Below are positions 8,953 to 17,031 of a stretch of DNA of 64,000 bases, piece by piece (position 1 is the first letter of the stretch; each line of letters opens with the position of its first letter). The translations under genes and the position numbers were made by a program. The notes beneath the pieces are model-generated. The model was not told where the DNA came from, did no database searches, and was given only the letters and a program-made list of their open reading frames with translations. The stretch is from positions 1,612,001 to 1,676,000 of the forward strand of contig NC_016631.1 of the NCBI RefSeq assembly GCF_000178955.2. The letters run 5' to 3'. The DNA is from Granulicella mallensis MP5ACTX8 (GTDB lineage Bacteria; Acidobacteriota; Terriglobia; Terriglobales; Acidobacteriaceae).

Positions 8953-9936
8953 TTACAGCAGCGAGCTGTACCAGGCGATGAGCGGAGCACCGAAGAGAGC
9001 GGCAACAAGGCCTCCGATGCTGATAAACGTGCCCAGCGGCAGACGGGTTGTGGCGGTGGCCTGACGACGAACCATCAGCGTGAGGCCGTAAGCAGAGGTG
9101 AGGATGACTCCGACGAAGAGCGCGAGGATCGCGGGCCAGAAGCCGAGGAAGGCCGCGATCATGGCGAGCAGCTTGACGTCTCCCATGCCGAGGCCGTCGC
9201 GATGGCGAACGGCCTTGTAGATGGCGCGGATGGCGAGCAGGAGCAGGGCGGCTCCCACGATGGCGGCGAGGCGGCCGAAGACAAGATGCTCGGGGCCGGT
9301 GAGGAAGACGTTGCCCTTGGCGACGAAGGAGCCGGGGCTCGACATGCGCAGGCTGTGCTGTGGGTTGAGCTTGATCTCGTCCTGGCCGGGACCAAGGAAG
9401 ATGGCCTGTGCGCAGACGAGGAAGAAGCCGATGGCCGTGCCGGTGAGGGTGAAGGCGTCAGGGAGGGTGTAGGTCTGCCAGTCCATGACGAGCAGGCCGA
9501 TGAGGAGGAAGCCGAGGATGAGAAGCCCGATCAGCGTTGTAGCTTGTTCTGCTCTCCATACTCCCAGGGGGGGGCCGAAGTCGACTGTCATCCAGTTCGA
9601 TGTACACAGCCTATAAATCGGGATAGAAAGAACGAGAAACCAGAGCCCTATTGCAAGTTCCACCAGCGGATAGCGCCATGGGATCGGCGTTTTGCATTGT
9701 CGGCAACGAGCACGGAGAAGGATCCAGCTCAATATCGGGATGTTGTCGTACCAGCGGATCGTCTGCTTGCAATTTGGGCAGTGGGAGCGCGGACTGTTGA
9801 TACTCCGATGGTCAGGTAGACGTGAGATGCAGACGTTCAGAAAGCTGCCGAAGAGAAGGCCCAGGATGAGAGCTGAAAGTTCGAAGGTCAGAGGCACAAT
9901 TTGTACCAGGGTCTCGAACTCTACGAACGAGGGCAT
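8953..9936 (-). CDS. Prepilin peptidase (A24 aspartic peptidase/N-methyltransferase)
   Basis: Inner-membrane enzyme that cleaves and N-methylates type IV prepilins or type II secretion pseudopilins. The 327-residue product has the N-terminal signature GSFLNVCISRLP, a cytoplasmic loop with two CxxC pairs (CPNC and CRQC) typical of the bifunctional PilD type, and the two catalytic Asp regions: one in MDWQTYTLPD and one in GMGDVKL. About eight hydrophobic segments are present. A long loop (about residues 200-235) separates the Asp motifs and is larger than usual. No pilus genes are adjacent. Confidence 0.92.
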   Translation of the reverse strand: MPSFVEFETLVQIVPLTFELSALILGLLFGSFLNVCISRLPDHRSINSPRSHCPNCKQTIRWYDNIPILSWILLRARCRQCKTPIPWRYPLVELAIGLWFLVLSIPIYRLCTSNWMTVDFGPPLGVWRAEQATTLIGLLILGFLLIGLLVMDWQTYTLPDAFTLTGTAIGFFLVCAQAIFLGPGQDEIKLNPQHSLRMSSPGSFVAKGNVFLTGPEHLVFGRLAAIVGAALLLLAIRAIYKAVRHRDGLGMGDVKLLAMIAAFLGFWPAILALFVGVILTSAYGLTLMVRRQATATTRLPLGTFISIGGLVAALFGAPLIAWYSSLL

Positions 9937-9986
9937 AAATCGAGTATAGGGTGCGTATTCGTATTCTCGGAATCGTCACGAAGATT

Positions 9987-10430
9987 TCAAAAGGGAAGCA
10001 GCAGTAACGGAATGACGATACCCGCGAGCAGCAGGCCTGTAACGAGAAGCTTGCTGCGCTCGTATTTGTAGGCCATGTAGATGCCTGTCCCTGTTGAGGT
10101 GAAGAGTCCGATGGCAACCAGCAGGAAGAAGACCTTCAACGGAAGATGGCTCTTCGCTTTGGGGACGGACTGGGCTGCAGGATCGGGTGTCTTATCCGGC
10201 TTAGGAGTGTCGGCTTTGAGTTTGCGGACGGGGACGATGGTGGTCTGTTTCTTGTGTACCTGTCCCAGCATCACGATCCATGCGGGCGGCTTATAGCTGC
10301 TGCCCTGTGTCGTCTCGTGCAGGCTGAAGGTCTGCAAGGCTCCCGTTAAAGAAAAGAAGAGAACGGCCGGTGCAATGAACAGCCCGACGTAGCGATGTAT
10401 CTGGCGAAAGAGTTTCAGGGAACTGGACAT
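9987..10430 (-). CDS. PepSY-type (PepSY-associated TM helix) membrane protein
   Basis: A 147-residue protein starting MSSSLKLFRQIHRYVGLF, the usual opening of PepSY-associated membrane proteins, followed by a first membrane helix (APAVLFFSLTGALQTF). A periplasmic Pro/Lys-rich stretch follows, then two C-terminal helices (LKVFFLLVAIGLFTSTGTGIYM and LVTGLLLAGIVIPLLLL). It lies 32 bp downstream of the OprB-like porin on the same strand, so it is probably the last gene of that unit. The family is often found with metal or siderophore uptake; the exact function is unknown. Confidence 0.75.
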   Translation of the reverse strand: MSSSLKLFRQIHRYVGLFIAPAVLFFSLTGALQTFSLHETTQGSSYKPPAWIVMLGQVHKKQTTIVPVRKLKADTPKPDKTPDPAAQSVPKAKSHLPLKVFFLLVAIGLFTSTGTGIYMAYKYERSKLLVTGLLLAGIVIPLLLLPF

Positions 10431-10462
10431 GACGTTGAATGGAGTCTCGGGATAGGGGTGCG

Positions 10463-11911
10463 TTAGAAGTCCACGTGCGTGCGGATGCTGAACATGGCTA
10501 CCGGTCCACGGTCCTGGTTGTAGCCGGGGTGGGCGATGAGCTGTACGTCGAATGCGGTGAACAGGCCGCGCCAGTTGTGCGCGTTGTAGTAGGCCTCGAG
10601 GATGTCTTCGCGGGCGTAGTTCAGCTTGCCGTCTCCGAGCAGAAAGCCGAGTCCGCCCAGCGCCAGATATTCCTGATGATCGCGCTTGATGGCGTTCGAG
10701 ATGCCGACGAGCCCGGCCTTGTCGTTGGGACGCGACCAGCGGTTGCCGGCGAGGTCGGCTCCGAGTTCGAAGGTCTGGTCGACCTCGGTGTAGGCGAAGC
10801 TCTGGTGCTGGCCTTCGTTCCAGCCGAAGCGGCCAAAGCTGCGGAGGTCCTGCGTTAACTCCTGTTCGAAGTTGAGTCCGAAGCCGTACTTCACCGTTGT
10901 GCCGGGGGCGTGAGCGGTGATGACGGGGACGGCGGAGGGGTCGCCGTTGGCACGGGCGGTAAGGGCTGAGTCGATAGCGTCGCGATACAGGCCCATGTCG
11001 GCGTGGTTTACGAAGCTGAGCAGGCGGACCGTGCCTTTGCGCTCCGGCGATAAAAGCCGCTCGGGCAGGAAGGCGAAGGGCGTCTTGCGATACTCGAACT
11101 CGTAGTTGTCGCCACGCGCGCGGCGAAGGTTCCAATCGAGATCGACACCGTTGGCTACAGTGGGCATCAGGCCGAAGACATAGCGGGCGGACCAGTGGAT
11201 GTCGTCGTACTCGGTGACGAAGGCGTAGGTGTAGCCACGGGTATCGGCGGCGTAGTCCCACGCGCCGTTGTTGTCAGCGGTCCAGTTCAGAAACTGGAGG
11301 TGTGAGTCGGAGCCGGGACCGTTGACGTCGAGAACGTCAGGGAGGCTCATTCGTCCGACACGCAGGTCGAAGCGCCGCTCGGGGACTTTGGTCGCAAGTG
11401 AGAGTTGGGTGCGCTGCGTGTCGATGAGTTTGTTGGTCAGGCCGATGGTCTGGTGCAGTTGGACACGCGCGGTGTAGGGCACCGAACCGAGGTTCGGATT
11501 GCGGACGACATCCAGGTTCGTGAAGCCGGCCAGTCCCAGGGCTTCGGATACGCCGCGTCCGCCCGAGCTTTCGAGGTTGTAGATGGCGTCGGTGTTGTAG
11601 CGCAGGTTGTGGTGCAGTTGCAGGCCGAGGAAGAGAGTGCCGACCAGCGAGACCTTGTACTCGCCGCGTGCGAGCAGGGAGTTGGTGCCTTCATAGGGAG
11701 AATGAAAGCCGGGATGGCCCTGGAAGATGATGTTCGCCTGGCCTGCAATCAGGTAGCGCGAGGTATCGGTGTGCGGAAAGATCGTGACTTGCGGCGCGGT
11801 GACTTCGGGGTCTGGGGCCTGTGCAGGCGGTTGCTGCGCGTAGGCCGTCGAAACGGCAAGGAGGCAGGGAATCAGTAGGGTTCGCGCGGCTTTGCGGAAG
11901 GTCATAGGCAT
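10463..11911 (-). CDS. OprB-like carbohydrate-selective porin
   Basis: Outer-membrane beta-barrel. From the ATG at 11911 (MPMTFRKAARTLL) the 482-residue product has a Sec signal (LLIPCLLAVSTAYAQ) and then aromatic, alternating segments such as FLNWTADNNGAWDYAADTRG, WSARYVFGLMP and LNYAREDILEAYYN, ending in a terminal aromatic residue (THVDF), the usual outer-membrane insertion signal. An upstream start at 11980 would add 23 non-signal residues and is disfavoured. It follows a small ORF by 2 bp and precedes the PepSY protein. The nearby CsoR/FrmR-like operator suggests response to metal or electrophile rather than sugar; that is inference. Confidence 0.75.
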   Translation of the reverse strand: MPMTFRKAARTLLIPCLLAVSTAYAQQPPAQAPDPEVTAPQVTIFPHTDTSRYLIAGQANIIFQGHPGFHSPYEGTNSLLARGEYKVSLVGTLFLGLQLHHNLRYNTDAIYNLESSGGRGVSEALGLAGFTNLDVVRNPNLGSVPYTARVQLHQTIGLTNKLIDTQRTQLSLATKVPERRFDLRVGRMSLPDVLDVNGPGSDSHLQFLNWTADNNGAWDYAADTRGYTYAFVTEYDDIHWSARYVFGLMPTVANGVDLDWNLRRARGDNYEFEYRKTPFAFLPERLLSPERKGTVRLLSFVNHADMGLYRDAIDSALTARANGDPSAVPVITAHAPGTTVKYGFGLNFEQELTQDLRSFGRFGWNEGQHQSFAYTEVDQTFELGADLAGNRWSRPNDKAGLVGISNAIKRDHQEYLALGGLGFLLGDGKLNYAREDILEAYYNAHNWRGLFTAFDVQLIAHPGYNQDRGPVAMFSIRTHVDF

Positions 11912-11913
11912 GA

Positions 11914-12192
11914 TCACGAGTGGCTGGGGCAGGCAATACTGTACCGGAATGTTGTAAGGCAGAGATGAAATGCCCGCCAAAGGAGAAATCTCCGCATGGC
12001 GGGCTGGGTTCTTTCAGGCTCGTCTGGAGCTGAAGCGGAGGCCGGACAATCGTCGGCCAAACGCATCCAGATGCCTGCCAATGGGTAGCGTTCATCGCCG
12101 GTTTCGACAAAGGTGCGTGTCAGGCTAATGGCGCGCATTTTGGGGGATATGGGAGGAGTTTCTGCTTTACGGCGTAAAAATAGGAAGTTCAT
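11914..12192 (-). CDS. Small hypothetical protein upstream of porin
   Basis: Unrecognised 92-residue ORF. The ATG at 12192 has an excellent AAAGGAG about 9 nt upstream. Its TGA (11916-11914) ends just before the porin start at 11911, which suggests translational coupling. The N-terminal half (FLRRKAETPPISPKMRAISL, then TRTFVETGDERYPLAGIWMR) looks protein-like; the end is less convincing. No signal peptide and no membrane helix are evident. Confidence 0.5.
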   Translation of the reverse strand: MNFLFLRRKAETPPISPKMRAISLTRTFVETGDERYPLAGIWMRLADDCPASASAPDEPERTQPAMRRFLLWRAFHLCLTTFRYSIACPSHS

Positions 12193-12235
12193 GGGAGCAC
12201 TCCTTTCTGCGGTCTTTCGCTGGGATTGTCTATAG

Positions 12236-12254
12236 TATATCCCCATAGGGTATA
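12236..12254. promoter_or_regulatory. CsoR/FrmR-like operator candidate
   Basis: Near-palindrome TATATCCCCATAGGGTATA, 44 bp upstream of the small ORF/porin/PepSY unit. On the minus strand it overlaps a TATACT hexamer that could be the -10. AT-rich ends around a C-run and G-run are typical of operators for the CsoR/RcnR/FrmR (DUF156) family. No regulator of that family is encoded in this window. Confidence 0.45.
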
Positions 12255-12482
12255 AGGAGCGCATCGCATCCAATGTGAAGCGGAGATGAAATATGGGCAT
12301 GATCGCGAAGGGGGCAAGAGGATCAGGCATGCCAAGGTTGAGTGCCATAGAAGGCACAGCGCCTCAGACTTGATCTCTATCGCGAACACTGGTATTTTCT
12401 TTTCAACACGGGAAAGGAGGATGGTCCAGCCTATGAAGATTGATTGTTCCAGTTGCAACAACCAACGTGAGGTGACTGAGGC

Positions 12483-12626
12483 TTAGAGCATTCGTTGCTC
12501 TAGTCCTGGCGGCTTTTCGTAGTACTGACAAGTCTTCGCCGAGGCCCATCCGAGAACGGATGCCTCAGGTCAATCCCAACAGTTCACCGCAAAGCGGCTC
12601 GCTCCTTCAGTGGAGCGGGCCGCTTG
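12483..12626 (+). ncRNA. Candidate structured RNA or leader upstream of acyltransferase
   Basis: Non-coding stretch with consecutive hairpins: a 7-bp stem at 12484-12502 (TAGAGCA/TGCTCTA), a weaker GGCG/CGCC stem from about 12508 to 12540, a bulged stem at 12541-12566 (GAGG..CATCCG/CGGATG.CCTC), and a 14-bp stem at 12592-12625. The last resembles a terminator but has only a weak T-tract. It ends 40 bp before the acyltransferase ATG. It matches no riboswitch consensus I know. Together with the operator and porin promoter it fills the 473-bp gap 12193-12665. Confidence 0.35.
12592..12625 (+). terminator. Strong hairpin, possible terminator or attenuator
   Basis: AAGCGGCTCGCTCC, loop TTCAGT, GGAGCGGGCCGCTT: a 14-bp stem with one G-T wobble, followed by GTGTTT. 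It would end a leader transcript or regulate read-through into the acyltransferase. Confidence 0.45.
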
Positions 12627-12665
12627 TGTTTAAGAGACAGAGTTCCTGGTGTTAGACTGGCCGCA

Positions 12666-13871
12666 ATGACGGAAAAAACGAGGGAAGAGTCTCATCTTCC
12701 AGCACTCGATGGCCTCCGTGGTCTCGCTATCTTGCTGGTGCTGCTCTTCCACACGTTTGCGCGTCCAGAGGTCCAGCATGCAAATTGGATCATCAAGTCG
12801 TTCAATCAGGTGAGTTTGTTCGGTTGGACGGGTGTGGACCTGTTTTTCGTACTCTCCGGATTTCTCATTACGCGGATTCTGCTCGATGCCAAGACCTCGA
12901 CAAATTTTTTCAAGGTCTTTTATATGCGCCGCATTTTGCGCATCTTCCCGCTTTATTACTTAAGCCTTATCGGTGTTTTTTTGATATGGCCGCTTCTCAA
13001 ATTGCATACCGGGTCGATCAGCGGCAACGATGCCGGTCACGTAGGGCTGACGGTACAACTTTGGTATTGGTTGAACCTGGTTAACTGGCCTACCGCCATT
13101 CATCCGATGCTCGTCCCCCTGCTCTCCCATTACTGGACACTTTCGATTGAGGAGCAGTTTTATGCCGTGTGGCCGGCAGTGGTCTACTTCCTGAGCGAGA
13201 AACGGCTTGCCCTGTTGTCGGTAGCAGGAATCGTGTCCGTGTTCATTTTGCGAAACCTGCCCATTGTCCAGGCGTTCGGCGCCACGCACGATAATTTTTT
13301 ATACCGATTGACTCCGTTTCGGATGGACACGCTGCTCTTCGGCGGCCTGTTGGCGATCTTGTTCAAACACGTCGACAGGTCAAAGCTGCTTCGCTGGGCG
13401 GTGCCGATCTTTGTTGTGACTCTTGCCCTGTTGCTCTGGAAGGCGCAGCCGTCTCCTGCGGAAGGTGCGATTACGTTTACAGGGCTTGCCGTCCTTTACT
13501 CGTCTCTGCTAACGATCTGCATCACGAGCAAAACGGCAGGGGCCCTCTTTCGGACCAGGCTGCTGCGTGGCATGGGTAAGTACAGTTACAGCGTTTATCT
13601 GATACACCCGTCTGTACTGTTCTTCATGGACGTTCTCGTGATTCGTCCTCTTCAAAAGCATCTGCTGCCTGGTCATCCCTATGGGGCCCCATTGATTTTT
13701 ACGCTGCTCAATATTTGTGTGTGTTTCGGTATTGCGCGGATCACATGGGTGTTGATTGAGTCGCCGATTCTTCGACTGAAACGGCACTTCCGCTACACCT
13801 ATCGAGACGATCAAGCGCTTAAAGGTGAAACCGGGGCAGTTTCATCTCCTGTCGCGATCGAATTAGGATGA
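12666..13871 (+). CDS. Acyltransferase 3 family membrane protein
   Basis: Integral membrane O-acyltransferase of the OafA/YrhL type, which acetylates sugars or surface polymers. The ATG at 12666 (MTEKTREE) gives 401 residues. The family hallmarks are [17 protein letters not shown] at the N-terminus with the conserved His, an Arg-rich R-R-I-L-R-I-F-P segment after helix 2-3, and [11 protein letters not shown]. About ten membrane helices follow. GC content is lower than neighbouring genes, which hints at transfer. It ends 4 bp before thiG, so the two may be cotranscribed. The substrate is unknown. Confidence 0.88.
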   Translation: MTEKTREESHLPALDGLRGLAILLVLLFHTFARPEVQHANWIIKSFNQVSLFGWTGVDLFFVLSGFLITRILLDAKTSTNFFKVFYMRRILRIFPLYYLSLIGVFLIWPLLKLHTGSISGNDAGHVGLTVQLWYWLNLVNWPTAIHPMLVPLLSHYWTLSIEEQFYAVWPAVVYFLSEKRLALLSVAGIVSVFILRNLPIVQAFGATHDNFLYRLTPFRMDTLLFGGLLAILFKHVDRSKLLRWAVPIFVVTLALLLWKAQPSPAEGAITFTGLAVLYSSLLTICITSKTAGALFRTRLLRGMGKYSYSVYLIHPSVLFFMDVLVIRPLQKHLLPGHPYGAPLIFTLLNICVCFGIARITWVLIESPILRLKRHFRYTYRDDQALKGETGAVSSPVAIELG

Positions 13872-13875
13872 GGAT

Positions 13876-14655
13876 GTGAACTCTTCAGATGAATTGATTA
13901 TTGCCGGTCGTAGTTTCAAATCGCGTCTCATTGTCGGGACAGGGAAGTACAAGGACGGGGCGGAGACCCAGGCCGCGATTGAGGCTTCGGGTGCGGAGCT
14001 GGTGACGGTCGCGGTGCGGCGCGTGAACCTCGATCGGACCAAAGAGAGCCTGCTGGACTTCATCGATCCGAAGAAGTATTTTCTGCTGCCCAATACCGCG
14101 GGCTGCTACACCGCCGAAGAGGCCATCCGGGCGGCTAGACTGGCTCGCGAGGTAGGACTGTCGGACTGGGTCAAGATTGAAGTGATTGGCGACCTGGCGA
14201 CGCTGTATCCCGATGTCCAGGCGACGGTGGAGGCCACGCGGGTGCTGGTGAAGGAAGGTTTCACCGTACTTCCCTACACGACCGACGACATCGTGTTCGC
14301 CAAGCGTCTGATCGACGTAGGCGCGGCGGCGGTGATGCCGCTGGGAGCGCCTATCGGCACGGGGTTGGGGATTGCCAATATGTACACCCTGCGGATGATG
14401 CGCGAGCTGATTACCGAGGTTCCCCTGGTGGTCGACGCCGGATTGGGGACGGCGAGCGACGCGGCGCTGGCGATGGAGATGGGCTTCGATGCTGTGCTGT
14501 TGAATACGGCGATGGCCGCGTCGAAGAACCCGGTGCTGATGTCGTCGGCGATGAAGAAGGGCATAGAGGCCGGGCGCGAGGCGTTCCTGGCAGGCCGGAT
14601 GGAAAAGAAGCTGTATGCCACGGCAAGTTCGCCCCTGGAAGGAATCTCCCGGTAA
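13876..14655 (+). CDS. thiG: Thiazole synthase
   Basis: Forms the thiazole phosphate ring of thiamine from deoxyxylulose phosphate, dehydroglycine and ThiS thiocarboxylate. The 259-residue TIM-barrel product has the Schiff-base Lys in WVKIEVIGD, the phosphate-binding [12 protein letters not shown] loop, and the late [19 protein letters not shown]. The start is GTG at 13876; an ATG at 13889 is out of frame, and GAGGAT lies close upstream. No thiS, thiH/thiO, thiC or thiE is nearby, so thiG is an orphan here behind an unrelated acyltransferase. Confidence 0.95.
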   Translation: MNSSDELIIAGRSFKSRLIVGTGKYKDGAETQAAIEASGAELVTVAVRRVNLDRTKESLLDFIDPKKYFLLPNTAGCYTAEEAIRAARLAREVGLSDWVKIEVIGDLATLYPDVQATVEATRVLVKEGFTVLPYTTDDIVFAKRLIDVGAAAVMPLGAPIGTGLGIANMYTLRMMRELITEVPLVVDAGLGTASDAALAMEMGFDAVLLNTAMAASKNPVLMSSAMKKGIEAGREAFLAGRMEKKLYATASSPLEGISR

Positions 14656-14679
14656 CGAGGGTGCCGTGGTGGTGTCAGA

Positions 14680-14721
14680 AGCAGATTCCCTACGGGAATG
14701 ACAAGCCAGAAAGGCAAAGGC
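14680..14721. repeat. Dispersed repeat, family 1 (single A unit)
   Basis: GCAGATTCCCTACGGGAATG followed by ACAAGCCAGAAAGGCAAAGGC, between thiG and the TetR gene. Confidence 0.8.
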
Positions 14722-14803
14722 GATGCTGCGGTGGCGCGGGAAGGTCTTGCTGCGGAGATGAATCGACTGCGACTTGCCGGCATCGAACTTTATAGACTGG
14801 GAA

Positions 14804-14819
14804 GCGACCGGTCTGTCTA
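14804..14819. promoter_or_regulatory. NemR-type operator in front of the TetR gene
   Basis: GCGACCGGTCTGTCTA ends 10 bp before the regulator's ATG. It matches the inverse complement of the site at 15795-15810 except near one end. The consensus is close to the TAGACC-N4-GGTCTA operator I recall for E. coli NemR. It predicts autoregulation. Confidence 0.6.
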
Positions 14820-14829
14820 GAGGTTCCCC

Positions 14830-15411
14830 ATGGCACAGAAAACTCGTGAGCAGTTGATCGAGGTTGGACTTAAGCAGATTCATACTGCTGGATATGGCGC
14901 TACGGGAGTGAATGAGATTCTCGCGTTGGCCGATGTCCCGAAGGGGTCGTTCTACCATCACTTTCCCAGTAAAGAAGCCTTCGCAGCTGCGGTGTTGCAG
15001 CGCTATGGGGAGGGGGAGACACATCGCTGGGAGACGATGCTGGGAGATAAGAACCAGGCTCCTTTGAAACGGCTCCGTCTGTACTTTGAAGATTTGATCT
15101 CCGTGTATGGACAGACCGGGCCGATCAGCGGCTGTTTGATGGGCAATCTGACGCTGGAGATTGCCGCCCACAGCGACGTATTGCAGCCGATGCTGAAGGG
15201 GTGCTTCGGTGCGTGGGAGGATGCCGTCGCCGAGGCGCTTCGTGAGGCTGTGGCCGTGGGGGAGTTGGATCCCTCGGTCAAGCCCAGGGAGTTGGCGTCG
15301 TTCATCGTGAATAACTGGGAAGGGGCGTTGCTGCGTTCGAAGGCTGAGCGAAGCGATCGGGCCCTGGATGTCTTTCTGGATTTTACGTTTAAGGTGCTTT
15401 TGAAGGGGTAG
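14830..15411 (+). CDS. TetR/AcrR family regulator, NemR-like
   Basis: 193-residue repressor. The N-terminal helix-turn-helix carries the signature ATGVNEILALADVPKGSFYHHF and SKEAF. The ligand domain contains GPISGCLMGNL with Cys102, which aligns with Cys106 of E. coli NemR (TISGCL), the redox and electrophile-sensing residue. A sensor of reactive electrophiles or oxidants is therefore plausible. The likely target is the SDR gene at 15866, which has the same operator. No frameshift or truncation is seen. Confidence 0.88.
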   Translation: MAQKTREQLIEVGLKQIHTAGYGATGVNEILALADVPKGSFYHHFPSKEAFAAAVLQRYGEGETHRWETMLGDKNQAPLKRLRLYFEDLISVYGQTGPISGCLMGNLTLEIAAHSDVLQPMLKGCFGAWEDAVAEALREAVAVGELDPSVKPRELASFIVNNWEGALLRSKAERSDRALDVFLDFTFKVLLKG

Positions 15412-15506
15412 TTTTCAAAACTTGCCACGCCAGTATTTGCACGCTTCCAGAGAATGTCGCAAAAGTAGCATTTCGCCTGTGCCAGAGAACCGAATGAGAT
15501 CTACTA

Positions 15507-15765
15507 GTGCCGTATGGCCACGGGTGCGAGCCCCACAGGGGCGGTATATCGTGCAGCCGAGATAGGTCGCCCCTTCAGGGCTCTACCTTCTTCTGGGTTC
15601 TAACCCAGGGTTCCGGCGACACGGCGAGCAAAAAGCGCTCGCCAGCCGCCTCCACCCTGGGCTGGGATATGCCGCCCCTTTGGGGCTCTGCTTTCTCTTG
15701 GGGCTATAACCCACGGTTCCTGCGGCTGGTACATGTCGCCCCTTTTTAGGGCACTAGGAAAATAG
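15507..15765. repeat. Dispersed repeat cluster, family 2 (GCCCC/GGGGC palindromes)
   Basis: Repeated modules of the type GTCGCCCCTTCAGGGCTCTA, ACCCAGGGTT and CCACCCTGGGCTGGGATATG, then GCCGCCCCTTTGGGGCTCTG, then a further GTCGCCCCTTTTTAGGGCAC. No coding potential is evident. Same modules recur at 16.7-16.8 kb and 48.85-49.05 kb. With the SDR operator it fills the 454-bp gap between the TetR and SDR genes. Confidence 0.75.
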
Positions 15766-15794
15766 ACGGGGCTGTGGAAAAGATTCTGCATCTA

Positions 15795-15810
15795 TAGACA
15801 GACTGGTCTA
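15795..15810. promoter_or_regulatory. NemR-type operator in front of the SDR gene
   Basis: TAGACAGACTGGTCTA, with TAGAC/GTCTA half-sites, 55 bp before the SDR start. Its inverse complement closely matches the site in front of the TetR gene, so one regulator probably controls both. Confidence 0.6.
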
Positions 15811-15865
15811 CTCATATCCATGAACGCACTCAGTGGTTCACATTTCAGCTCGACCGAGGTTTCCT

Positions 15866-16669
15866 ATGACGACCCAAACTACTAAAGGCACTGTACTTAT
15901 CACGGGTGCATCCACTGGCATCGGCGCTGTGTATGCCGATCGCTTCGCTCAGCGCGGTTATGACTTGATCCTTGTTGCCCGCGACAAGAATCGCCTCACC
16001 GAACTGGCGGCTACGCTGACGTCCAAGACTGGCCGCAAGGTCGATATTCTGCCTGCCGATCTGACCGTCAAGGCTGACCGGCTGAAGGTCGAGGAGCGTC
16101 TCGCTTCCGATAGCGCGATCACGGGGCTGGTGAATAATGCCGGCTTCGGTGCGACGGCCAAGCTGATCGACTCCAAGATCGACGATCTCGAGAACATGAT
16201 CGACCTGAATGTGACGGCGCTTACTCGGCTGACGTCGGCGGTTCTGCCGGGGCTGATCGCGCGTGGAACCGGCCTCATTATCAATATCTCCTCTATCGTG
16301 GCTTTGGCGCCGGAGATGCTCAATGGCGTGTATAGCGGCACCAAGTCCTATGTCGTGAACCTCACGCAGTCTCTGCATAACGAGGTGAAGGATAAGGGCA
16401 TTCAGGTACAGGCTGTCCTGCCTGGAGCTACCGGCACGGAGTTCTGGGACCGCGCGGGTCTGCCGGTGCACAATCTGCCGGGCGAGTGGGTCATGACGGC
16501 CGCGGACATGGTCGATGCGTCGCTCGTGGGATTTGACCAGCATGAGCTGATTACGATCCCCGCGTTAGCGGATGTTGCCCAGTGGGAGAAGTACGATGAG
16601 GCGCGCAAGGCGCTGGGGCCGAACCTCTCGCGTAAGGAAGCGGCGGCGCGGTATGGGTTGAAGAAGTAA
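15866..16669 (+). CDS. SDR family NAD(P)-dependent oxidoreductase
   Basis: Cytosolic Rossmann-fold short-chain dehydrogenase/reductase of 267 residues. The cofactor loop is TGASTGIG near residue 13; NNAG follows in NNAGFG, and the catalytic Ser (INISS) and Tyr-x3-Lys (YSGTKSY) are present. An Arg after beta 2 (LVARDKNRL) suggests NADP preference. The ATG at 15866 is chosen because the upstream in-frame start at 15833 would add residues not typical of the family. It is probably controlled by the NemR-like regulator, so a carbonyl or electrophile-reducing role is inferred. Confidence 0.9.
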   Translation: MTTQTTKGTVLITGASTGIGAVYADRFAQRGYDLILVARDKNRLTELAATLTSKTGRKVDILPADLTVKADRLKVEERLASDSAITGLVNNAGFGATAKLIDSKIDDLENMIDLNVTALTRLTSAVLPGLIARGTGLIINISSIVALAPEMLNGVYSGTKSYVVNLTQSLHNEVKDKGIQVQAVLPGATGTEFWDRAGLPVHNLPGEWVMTAADMVDASLVGFDQHELITIPALADVAQWEKYDEARKALGPNLSRKEAAARYGLKK

Positions 16670-16686
16670 TGGGTGGTTGGAGTTGC

Positions 16687-17008
16687 AGTAAAACATAGAG
16701 GGCTGAAGGCCCGGTTCATCGGTGGTTACACGGATGAGTCGGGCTTTCAGCCCTCTACTTTTCTTTATGCGCAAACCCAGGGCTTCGCCCTGGGCTGGGA
16801 TGAGACGCCCCTTCGGGGCTCAATGGCTGCATTGCGGGTGCTTGGCGGTGGTGGCCCAACGGGCGGGAAGCAGGTTCGCTCCCCTTCGGCTACGCTCAGG
16901 GTCGGAATGACAACCAGAAAAGCAAAGGCAACTGCAACGACAAAAGCAACTGCAACGACAAAAGCAGATTCCCTGCGGGAATGACAAGCAAGAAAAACAA
17001 GAGCAGGG
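16687..17008. repeat. Mixed repeat cluster (families 2 and 1)
   Basis: Starts with AGGGCTGAAGGCCCGGTTCA and its inverse copy (GGGCTTTCAGCCCTCTA), then AACCCAGGGCTTCGCCCTGG and GACGCCCCTTCGGGGCTC (family 2). Then comes a family 1 B-like unit (CGGGAAGCAGGTTCGCTCCC...CGGAATGACAACCAGAAAAG), a run of AACTGCAACGACAAAAGC in tandem, and an A unit ending near 17008. It fills the gap between the SDR gene and DUF1015; no gene is seen. Confidence 0.75.
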
Positions 17009-17031
17009 GTCAGTGGCAATAACCCGGCCAC

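Noticed and set aside
12286..12486. Plus-strand 66-codon ORF before the candidate RNA
   Set aside because: Crosses the porin promoter region, basic and motif-free; only its last 20 codons have a plausible start. Not enough support.
12483..12626. TPP riboswitch for thiG
   Set aside because: The conserved TPP motifs (CTGAGA and the late ACCTGATCTGG-like part) are not present.
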